Assembly: GCA_013416795.1 (NCBI GenBank)
Contig: RQSC01000028.1
Location: 276,480-340,479, forward strand
Direction: 5' to 3'
Source: Prasinococcaceae sp. CCMP 1430
Taxonomy: Eukaryota > Prasinodermophyta > Palmophyllophyceae > Prasinococcales > Prasinococcaceae
Length of the DNA: 64,000 bases
The position numbers and the translations under genes are program-made. The notes under the pieces were generated by a model. It made no database searches. It was not told the DNA's origin and was given only the letters and a program-made list of their open reading frames with translations. Shown one piece after another: positions 49,293 to 59,956 of this stretch (positions within the stretch are counted from its first letter, which is position 1; the number at the start of each line of letters is the position of its first letter).

Positions 49293-51629
49293 ATGCCAAG
49301 GGGCGACGCGCCCTCGGGCAGGCGTGCGGACTCCGAGTCGGAGCGCGGGGGTGGGGCCGCCACCGGCGGCGGCGCGGGCGCGGAGGAGGGAAACCCGGGC
49401 ACCTCAGAGAAAGTCGCGTGCGGCGGCGACCGGTCCGGTCGAAGCAAGAAAACGAAGAGATGCAGTGGTGACGCGGTGGTCGGCTCCGAGGCGGGGGCCA
49501 GCGGGGGCACCAGCCGCGTGGGCCACAAGAGCGACGCCCGGGCGACCGCGAAGAGACGTGCGGGTGGCAAGAAGGTTGCCACGGCCGCTAGCGCCGCGAG
49601 GGGCGGCACCCGCAAGCGCTCCAGTGAGAGGACGAGCGGTAGCAGGTCGAGCGCGGCCTCGGGTGCTGCCAGGGCGAAGCAGCAAGCGGCCAAGCGGCGC
49701 GCGAAAGCCGCGGAGGAGAGCATCGCGGAGAGTAGCGCGTCCTGGCTCGCCGCAGCTCGCGAGCAGCCGCGACCGCAACAGTACTGCGAAGTGCCCTACT
49801 GCCAGCCGCAGCTGCACGCACGGCAGCAGCAACATGGGCGGGTCCAGCAGCAGGAACGAGGCATTGTGAGCAATCCTTCGACGCTCGGGGGCGACCCCGG
49901 TCCAGAGACGGCAGATCTGTCGTTCGACGAGGTATTTGCAGCATTCGGCGGCGACGAGGGCGGCGACCTCGGTCTGGGCAGCGCGGAGGCGCTCCGCCGC
50001 TCGGTGGACGTGGGCCTCCAGCACGGGCACTCTGGCAACTGGGCTGCCGTCGTGGACGACGCGCTCCGGGAGGAGGCCCGACCCCTTGCTCTCCAGCACC
50101 AGCGGGAGCAGTGCGCCGCGCCCTGCCGCCAGGACGTCCGCCATAACGTCGCACCGCACGCTCTAGCGGCCGAGATTCGGCAGCATGATGCATCGCGCGC
50201 CGCGGCCGTCGACCTGTCCGCTCTGCGTGACGACGGCCTCGATGCGGTGGATCAGGCCATGCTTGAAAGCCTGGTTGCTGGAGAGAGCAATGGAGATCAC
50301 CAATGTGCAGACACAGGCATAGTCAATCAGCTGCGCGAGCATGCGCCAGGGGCGGCAGGAACTTACCACGAGGAGTACTATCGCAACGACTCCGGACAAC
50401 GCCGATCTGAAAGGTCACTGTTGCTCCGCGGCACCCGCCACGGGGAGCCGCCTGCGGCAAGAGCTCAGACGCCGTTCGCCCCATCGTCTATGCCCGCAAT
50501 GTCCCACGGCGCTCCAAGTCTGCCATCGACACAGGCGGCCACCCCTGTGGCGCCCCAGGCCGAAGTGCGCAACGAGAGCCTCCGGCCGGCGCCCCTGGGA
50601 CATCAGGCACTCGCATCTCCGGTGACAGCACCAGATACCCAGCCGCGCATGGTGTGGCACAATGGCAGCCCCGCCCCTCTGGCCTGCTGCGTTGAGGGCA
50701 GCCCTGTGGCACTGCCCTATCATGGCGCGTCTGAGTTGATGCAGCCGGCAAGTCTGCCAGGCCACCTTCACGATCAGCACCCGCTCCCGGCATCTCCGCA
50801 AGTCGCTGTTGTGCACCGGCGCGCATCAGCTCCGCCAGGCTCGCTGACTATCGACAGGCAGGTGCGTGTGCCTGCACGAACACCAGTTGGAGCAATACAA
50901 GCTGGCGCGTACTACCCCGGCGGGGTGGTCACAGGCAAGCCCGTGCGCGTCGCCCGCAGCATCTCGCTGTCGACCTCACCGACGATGCGCTCGGCCCCGC
51001 GGTCGCATCAGGCACCTTCGAGCGGAGGCGGTCCCGGCCCTCGCTTGGGACATATCGTCGCCGGGACCACATACTTCAATCGTTTCGCGAACGATCCAGC
51101 AGCGCCGCAAATCCGGCATTCGCCGCACTCGGTGCACTCAACCCCCGGTGACGGCGGCACGCCTCGCGGGATGACTAGGCATGCTGCAGGCACCCGCCAG
51201 GCGCTTGTTCGAACGACTAGCACCCCTGCGGCTCATGTACATCATCGGCAAGAAGCCGACAGCGCAACGATGATGGGAACGCCTAAGGCATCGGACATGC
51301 GCGCCATCCGTGCAATGGATAGCACGCTCGATGCTGTCATGGGGCAGCCGATGGTGGGTAAGGTGAGCCTCGCTTGTGGCGTGCAATCAGGCCTCGGCAG
51401 CGCTCCAACGTCCGCGACGCCCGATGATGCTCCCGATGGGCGCATGCGCGTCGGCGGCGGCCCGCCGCAGGGGTTGTCGTCGCTGCCGATGTTGGTTTCG
51501 CCGACTGGCAGGATCATATCACACTGGCCCGCTTCGACACCGCCGCCGCAGCGCCCACGCGTGTGCACGGTTGCCACGGGCGCGCCGCGCATCGACTGCG
51601 AGTGGCCAGCAGGCCCGCAGCAACAATGA
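49293..51629 (+). CDS. Large low-complexity protein, family not recognised
   Basis: 778 aa, single open frame from ATG 49293 (MPRGDAPSGRRADSESERGG). The first 170 residues are basic and Ser/Arg/Ala-rich with several nuclear-signal-like clusters (RSKKTKR, AKRRAKAAEE). Then a Gln/His-rich part, an acidic block with LSFDEVFAAFGG, and LDAVDQAMLESLVAG, which could be short activation-type helices. The C-terminal 350 residues are Ser/Pro/Thr-rich with RARSISLSTSP-like segments. The layout recalls a disordered nuclear regulator. No catalytic motif was found. Moderate confidence that it is expressed, since 2.3 kb stays open with non-repetitive, compositionally varied sequence and the opposite frames look like shadows. 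Confidence 0.6.
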   Translation: MPRGDAPSGRRADSESERGGGAATGGGAGAEEGNPGTSEKVACGGDRSGRSKKTKRCSGDAVVGSEAGASGGTSRVGHKSDARATAKRRAGGKKVATAASAARGGTRKRSSERTSGSRSSAASGAARAKQQAAKRRAKAAEESIAESSASWLAAAREQPRPQQYCEVPYCQPQLHARQQQHGRVQQQERGIVSNPSTLGGDPGPETADLSFDEVFAAFGGDEGGDLGLGSAEALRRSVDVGLQHGHSGNWAAVVDDALREEARPLALQHQREQCAAPCRQDVRHNVAPHALAAEIRQHDASRAAAVDLSALRDDGLDAVDQAMLESLVAGESNGDHQCADTGIVNQLREHAPGAAGTYHEEYYRNDSGQRRSERSLLLRGTRHGEPPAARAQTPFAPSSMPAMSHGAPSLPSTQAATPVAPQAEVRNESLRPAPLGHQALASPVTAPDTQPRMVWHNGSPAPLACCVEGSPVALPYHGASELMQPASLPGHLHDQHPLPASPQVAVVHRRASAPPGSLTIDRQVRVPARTPVGAIQAGAYYPGGVVTGKPVRVARSISLSTSPTMRSAPRSHQAPSSGGGPGPRLGHIVAGTTYFNRFANDPAAPQIRHSPHSVHSTPGDGGTPRGMTRHAAGTRQALVRTTSTPAAHVHHRQEADSATMMGTPKASDMRAIRAMDSTLDAVMGQPMVGKVSLACGVQSGLGSAPTSATPDDAPDGRMRVGGGPPQGLSSLPMLVSPTGRIISHWPASTPPPQRPRVCTVATGAPRIDCEWPAGPQQQ

Positions 51630-51935
51630 CGCAAGCGGCCACAAGAGACAGCAGCAGCGCGCCATGGACAATCTCGGACAACCTCGCTGAGCTGGGGTTG
51701 ACACGTGTATTCACGTGCTTTATTCGTGGCGCAGCGCTATCTACATCGTAGACTACTAACTGTCTAGGGTGCAGTACTTCTTTGTGGCGACGAGCCTTGT
51801 AACTAGTCACTCTAGAGAGAACGTATGGAAGTCTTAGTACTGCACATCCTACCTCTCTGCGCTAGCCAGAGAGCACCGCATTGCCTGAAGCCGCAATGGC
51901 GCGAATCCAGCACGGGGGTCGTCACAAACGAAAGG
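51630..51935. other. Convergent intergenic region
   Basis: About 305 bp between the unrecognised protein and DDX3, distinctly AT-richer than the genes (TACATCGTAGACTACTAACTG). It probably carries both 3' UTRs. No gene seen. Confidence 0.4.
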
Positions 51936-54199
<2,264 letters not shown>

Positions 54200-54726
54200 G
54201 GCGCACGAGTGTGCGCTGCGCCTGCGGCGCTCGGAGTGGCGCCGCGCGTGCCCGGAGCGCGTTGCGTCGCGCGCCGTGTGACCGATCACAGAATTGAGGC
54301 GGTGCGAGCGCCATCAAACGCCATTCGAACGCGCACCGCCGCAGGCAAGAGCCGCTCAGGGCAGCCAGCGCACCGCGGCAGGCCATGAATTCACAACAGA
54401 TGGCACGGCCGCCCAGCAGAAGTACTGTACAACATGTTCGTTGCGCTACACTGGGAAAGCAGGAGTACTACTCGTCGTGGGTGCCGCCGCAGCCTGGGCA
54501 GGCGGCACTAGTGGCGGGGCGAGCGCCCGCAGCCGGGGTAAATGTCGAGCGGGAGGTGTGTAGGCTATGCTTCTCCTTGAATATCAGCTCCTCGTGTTGC
54601 TTGAGCAGATGCGCTTGCTGGTATCGTAGGCCGCGCAGCGCGCATGCACTGTGCACGCACTGCAGGCGGCAGTTGCCGGCATCATTCCCGGTGTTCAAGC
54701 CTGTCCAGTAGAACCGCGCCGACCCT
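54200..54726. other. Intergenic region between DDX3 and coiled-coil gene
   Basis: About 525 bp between two minus-strand genes. It should contain the DDX3 promoter and the 3' UTR of the coiled-coil gene. The segment 54400-54480 is less GC-rich (AGTACTGTACAACATG). No gene recognised. Confidence 0.35.
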
Positions 54727-55939
54727 TCAGTCGCTCATCAGCCTCTGCCGCTTCGCTGGCGAGGCGTCAGCCGCGACCGCGTCAGGAGCGTTGACGCGAT
54801 CACGTTCGTGCCCCGACTCAGGGTCGCTGTCACCGAGGACTGGCACCAGATTTTCGCAGGCTGCCGGCGCATCGGCAGCACCAGCGGCCTGGGCCTGCAT
54901 CGCGCCTCCGCAGGCGGTGACGAGCGCGGCGTCCTCGAGCCGGCGCAGAATGGCGTTGCTTGCGCTCTGGGTCTCCTCGAGGAGCCGACGATACTCATCT
55001 CTCTCTGTCGTCACCCTCTCGAGCGACGAGCGCACTTGCGCAATCTCGTCGGACTTTGCTGAGGTGGCGAGCTTCGCGTCGTCCAGATCGGCATTCACGA
55101 CCTGCAGCTTTGCCTCGAGCTCGCGCATCTGCGAAGCGAGCGCGTCGCCACGGCGGCGCTCAGCCTCGAGCTCTGCCTTGGCCTTTGTCGCATCGGCTGC
55201 GCGCTGCTTGGCGCGCTGAACGATGCCACTCGCGCCTCGGGCGAGTGCCGCGGCACGCTGCGCGGTTGCGGCAGACTCTTGCTCCATGCGCGCGACCGCA
55301 GCCGCGGTGGCAGCAGCGGACTCCTCTGCTTGCCGCATGGCATCCTCAGCAGCGCTTGTAACGAGAGAGTGACTTTTCAGGTCCGCAGTGAGCCTGCCAA
55401 TGAGCGACGCCGTCGAACAATTGGCCTTTTCGAGTTCCTCGCAGCGGGCCTGCAACGCCGCGCGCGTGGCGTCCCTAGCAGTACTCGAGGCATCAAGTTC
55501 CTTGCGCAGGAGGCTCACCTTGTTGAGGCATCCAGTAGCGAACGCCGAACATGCATAGCGCCGGTCAGCGTACCACACACTGCGGAAAATGCGCGCACTC
55601 GAGCACGACGCATCCGCGTGACCCCGGACACACCTTGGTCGCCAGGGCCAATTTCTCTGCCCGCAGCGCCTCGTTGGCCTCCACAGCCTCTGCAGCCTCA
55701 GCACGTGCGGCGGAGAGCGCCGCCACATCGCTGACCCCTGCTGCAGCCTCTGCTGGGGCGACTCCATCTCGTTGCGCCTGCTTGCGACGCTGCTCTTGTC
55801 CCGTGTGCTGCTGCTGCGTGCGCCCCCCTCGCGTGCCAGCCGTGAGGAGCGCCTGCTCGAGTGGCCCCGCAGATTCACGCAGCTCGCGGCCGAGTGCATC
55901 TAGCTTCTGCAGCAGGCGCGCACTGAGCATGTGCGCCAT
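54727..55939 (-). CDS. Coiled-coil protein with nuclear-signal-like C-terminus, unknown
   Basis: Two exons: 55939..55634 and 55518..54727, ACCAAG|gtgtgt...caacaag|GTG, phase 0; 365 aa. Starts MAHMLSARLLQKLDALGREL. From about residue 75 to 320 it is nearly continuous heptad-like helix (EAAEAVEANEALRAEKLALA, ELDASSTARDATRAALQARC, AELEAERRRGDALASQMREL). The end SPAKRQRLMSD looks like a nuclear localisation signal with an SP site. Human TPR- or NUF-like architecture is possible but no family was recognised. The join is supported because the helix continues smoothly across it. Confidence 0.7.
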
Positions 55940-56490
55940 GGTGGCCACGCCCCACGGCGCAAAGGCGCTCGTCGCGCTCGCTGCGCTCACCACTGAATCA
56001 AGCAAGGGTGTTGCACAGCCCAACTTGAACAATTCGACACCACCACCACCGGGTCCGCAAGGAGAGCAAAAAAGGCGCCCCAGCCGCGCCTCCCCCTTTT
56101 CTCGTGGTGGCACGCCGCGAGACCAGCCCAGACGTGCACCGGTGTAGCTCAGCACCGCCCGCGAGACTGATGCCCACGGTGCGGCGCGCGCGGCGAGTGG
56201 CGCACGCCCACATTGGAACTATATCACGTCAGAGGCGCCTTTCAAAAAAAAAAAAAAGACCATGTGCTCACGCGTGCACCATGCACGAACCTGCGCGGCC
56301 AGCGTGACCCCCGCAGCGCGGCGCCCGATGGCTCAGTCGAACACATGTGCCGTCTTTACTGTATGCGCGAAGCGGTCATCCACACCGGCAGAGTGCCGCT
56401 TCTGCGTCTGCCTACCCCGCGCTCCTGCGCTTGTTCTGCAGCGTGCGCTTGCCAGAGTGGGCACGCCCTCGCGAGCCTGCGCTGCGGCCT
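55940..56490. other. Intergenic region between two minus-strand genes
   Basis: About 550 bp, including an A13 homopolymer at 56243-56255. No coding frame with recognisable character. Confidence 0.35.
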
Positions 56491-57906
56491 CTACTGATTG
56501 TTCTGCAGGACGATCTCGCACGGGCACAGGCACCCGTAGCAGAAAGTGTTGCAGATGTTGATCTTGAGCTTGCCATCCTCGCAGCGAACCATGTCATTGT
56601 CCCTCTCGAAGAACATGTAGTCGAGCAACAACAGACTGCCAAGCAGGGATGCCTTCTGCTGGGGGGTGACGTTGGGGTCGTGCAGCTCCAGCGTGTACAT
56701 GTCGCTGTCGGTGAAGAACTCGCGCGCGGCTGCACGAATGCCCTTTGGCTTACGCTTAGTGATGGTCGCCATGTCACCGATCTTGAGCGCCTTGTAGCCG
56801 TCGGGGAGGACGCCGTCCGGCACGCGCGTGACGGAGAACGGAACGGAGCAGCAGAGCTCCGAGCAGCCGCCGAAGATGCATGGGCCTTGCACGACCGCCA
56901 GCGGCGGAGTACTGATCGCGCCGGGGGCGTAGCCGCGGTCCATCACTTGGACTACAGACGGGGGGAGGGGGTGGGGGTGGGGAGGCGCAAGGCTTGAGGG
57001 CAACGTTCGTTGGCCAGCGGCAGGGCGCGTGAATGCGCGTCAGCCCCCCGCGCTTGCCGGCGCGCTCACATGCGGTGGGCGCTCGGCCGCGCGCCCGGCC
57101 GCGCGCTCACGCACCGGTAGGGGTGAATCCACCTCCGCCTTTGGGCACCTCCGCCATGCCGATGAGGTTGTTGGCAGGGATCTGGCCGGGGACGGAGCCC
57201 TCCTGCAGGTGGCCTGCGTGCAGCTTCATGCCGTCCATGCACTGCTCCGAGCAGGCGAAGCAACCAAGGCAGAGCTTGCCCTCACAGCCGCAGCACTGCG
57301 TGCAGCCCTCGCGCTCCATGGTCATCACGGGGAAGAGCCTGTTGCCCGCGGTGTCTACCGCGGTGATCCTCAGCAAAAACGAGTGCGTGGGCGCGCAGAA
57401 CATGCGCGTGCAGTTGTCGCTGTCCTCTTCGGCGATCATGATGGGCGTCATGACGTCGTCCTCCCCCGCGTAGATGGTGTATGTGTTCGCCTGTTCGCAG
57501 CACCCCTGGGAAACGGCCTCGAGCCATTTCACCTGCAAGACCACCGCAGCACGAGCGCGCGCGTGGCGCGCGGGCGTTCAGCTCCATGCCCCCGCGGCAG
57601 AGGGCGCACACGAGGCGCGCCGCGCGCCGCAGAGTGCGCGCGCGCACTTCCGCTCCCGCTCCCGCTCCCACTAACGCTTCCGCGCGCGCCTGCGCCCTGG
57701 CACACCCGCACCTTCTGCTGCACGGTGAAGACGTTGTTCTGCGCGAGTACCGCGGCGGTCTGCGCGTCGATGAGCGGCACAGAGTCGACGCCCGCGGGCG
57801 TGGCAGTCTGCACCGGGTTGCCGACCGGCGGGGGCATGGCCACCACCGCCGGCTGCGCCGCGCCGGTGGCAGTCACATATTGCATCTCTCCCTCCTCGCG
57901 GCCCAT
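56491..57906 (-). CDS. Phospholipid scramblase family protein
   Basis: Three exons: 57906..57712, 57532..57115 and 56951..56491; 357 aa. Joins: AAG|gtgcgg...ttgcag|GTG (phase 0) and ACCG|gtgcgt...tgtag|TCC (phase 1). Blocks of the scramblase domain: CCEQANTYTIYAGED, then EEDSDNCTRMFCAPTHSFLL, RLFPVMTMEREGCTQCCGCE, and YMFFERDND near the end. The N-terminal 60 residues are Pro/Gln-rich. Many Cys (CTQCCGCEGKLCLGCFACSE) are candidate palmitoylation or metal sites, more than in animal PLSCR. Related proteins move phospholipids across membranes in a calcium-dependent way in vitro. No terminal transmembrane helix is obvious, only a hydrophobic LLGSLLLLDYMFF segment. Confidence 0.83.
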
Positions 57907-58868
57907 GGCTCACGTTGGCGGACACACGGGTGCGCACAGTGGCGGTGGCGAGTGGCGCGGCACAGGCCGCGCACGCCCAAGGGTGGAGGACTCGCGCGAG
58001 GCGAGGGTGGACAGAGCCCCCCCCGGCGGAGGCCTGGCCTGGCGGGCCGCGCGGGCGCTTGCAAGGGGGAGGGCGGGCTGCCCGCCCGCCCCCCAAACCA
58101 ACCGCCGCGCGCACCTACGCTGCGCGCGCCGAATTCCCCTCCCGTCGTTTCTCGACCATATTTATTTCCCTCACAGGAACCACGAATTCTCGCTTGCGCC
58201 ACGCACCTTCCGCGTTCCCCCTCTGCTGCGCGCAGGACGAACGCGCGCGAGGAACGGACCGAAATGAAAGAAACGCGCGCAAAAGAAGGAGCGGCGGCGG
58301 AACCCACCTGCGCGCGCGCCGCATGCATTTCGACATGGGAGGGGCGATACACATCGATTAATGACGAATCCGCTGCTCGCAAATATGGTTAAAATACATC
58401 AGAGTGAGATTGAATCCACCGCGAAGTGTATCACGTGGACGGACAAATGGAATGCAGAGAATCTGAATGCTGCTGGCGGCGGCGGTGCCAGAGCGCACGC
58501 GCCCGGCACGCGGCGCCCCACAGTCCCCCTCCCACGCCACCCCTCTGCGCGCGCGTCGGCGAAGGCTCCGTGCCTTTCCTCCCCCCTTACGCCTGTCCCA
58601 CGGTCCCGATGCTCGCCGCGGTCGCCCCCGCGCGCCCCGCGGCCGCGGCCGGCCCCAGCGCACCTGCCGTACCCCGTACAGCTCCGTCCCTTCCAATGCG
58701 TTTCTCGTATATTTTGGGTCACCCGTGGTTGGTTCCCCCAGCGCCCACTTTTTTCGAACCGCGAGACCCGCGCGACGGCGGGTGCTCGCGGCGAGCGCGC
58801 GCGCGGCCTCGCCGCGCGCAGCGGCGCGCGCCTCATCGGGCCGCCGCGGGTGCCGTCGCGCGGCGTGC
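57907..58868. other. Divergent intergenic region, about 960 bp
   Basis: Lies between scramblase (minus) and a small gene (plus). AT-richer patches at 58140-58180 and 58360-58460 are embedded in GC-rich sequence. A minus-strand frame (58912-58358) with VRKKWALGEPTTGDPKYT looks slightly protein-like but has no family match and overlaps the next gene's start, so it was not called. Confidence 0.4.
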
Positions 58869-59759
58869 ATGGCTGTCGCCGGGGAGGACAAGCTCATCAG
58901 CAAGGCGCCCATCCCGGAGAAGGTGAGCGGCGCACTTGCGGGCGGGCCAATCGGTGATAGGGTCGGGCGGTGGCGCGGGTGGTGGCGGTGTTTGCGCGCG
59001 CCAGCCGGCCGCGCGCGCCGCCGCCAGGCGCTGCCAGAGTTGCACTCCTAAAACCCTCTGCAGGTGTCGCACGAGTGCGTGTGCGCGCCGCAGTGCATAG
59101 CAGCGCCTGAGAGGCGCGGCCGGCTGTTGGGGCGATTTTTGCGGCCTCTTCTTAACCGCGTGCACCGAGGCATTGCTGCATGGCGCGCTGTAGCCTGGTC
59201 CGCCCCACCGTGGTGGTGGTGCAGAGGCGCTGACTGAGCGTGCTCGTCCTTCTGCACCCCCCTCTTTACCCGCGCTCCTGCCTGGCGCCTCGCAGCTGCC
59301 GCGGGATGACTTCGTCGACCACATTTTCAAGTGGGCGACCATCGAGTTCAGCGCCTCGGGCGACTACACCGTGCCCATGCGCGTGGAGCCCGTGCCGGGC
59401 GAGCTGTACAACAAAGGCTTCACCGTGTGGATATGCCAGATCGACGAGAATGGGCGCGAGCAGGACGTGACCGCGGTGCGCTTTCAGTTCGACGAAAACG
59501 AGGAGGAGTTCCTCATGATCAAGGTCGCGACGGGTGTCGAGGTCACGCAGGGGGAGGCCGAGCTTGTGCAGACGCTCAAGAACGTCGCGCAGGCTACCGC
59601 GGCTGCCATCGACAGCTACTACACCTTCGGCAGCGCTATGGACGGGTACGAGCGCGCTCGCGCTCGCCAGACGGAACGCGACACGTGCTCCTTCGCTGAC
59701 CCCTCAGTGCATGCTTGCCTTTCCGCGCGGCCTTCGCCTGCAGCGGTGAGGATTTTTAG
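58869..59759 (+). CDS. Small conserved-looking acidic protein, family not recognised
   Basis: Three exons: 58869..58922, 59296..59645 and 59744..59759; 139 aa. Joins: GAGAAG|gtgagc...cctcgcag|CTG (phase 0) and GACGG|gtacga...cgcctgcag|CGG (phase 2). Protein: MAVAGEDKLISKAPIPEK, LPRDDFVDHIFKWATIEFSA, VPMRVEPVPGELYNKGFTVW, then an alternating beta-like stretch, VRFQFDENEEEFLMIKVATG and a helix LVQTLKNVAQATAAAIDSYY, ending GGEDF. Well-balanced composition, unlike the non-coding frames, argues for a real folded cytosolic protein. The last exon is just five codons plus stop; if unspliced, the frame would run to 59877 with Arg/Ser-rich sequence. No named family was recognised. Confidence 0.72.
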
Positions 59760-59956
59760 CTATTGCTCGCTTCTGCCGAGCTCCACAAGCGCCGACGAAG
59801 GGGGGATAGGGGCAGGTGGGTGCACACTCGTACCCTGCCGGACGGCCCAAAAGACAAAAGCTGGAGTCGCTCAGTAAACCATCTCCGCGCGCGTGGACAC
59901 TTGTGCAGCAGTGCGCGACGCGTAGAGTCGCGTTGCAAGTTGCAGGTGCAGTGTAC

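Noticed and set aside
48265-49299. 344-aa minus-strand frame in the gene-poor region
   Set aside because: Composition is Arg/Ala/Ser-rich throughout, crosses homopolymers and repeats, and has no recognisable domain.
58358-58912. 184-aa minus-strand frame upstream of the small unknown gene
   Set aside because: A short stretch looks protein-like, but most is Arg/Gly-rich and it overlaps the supported plus-strand start exon.
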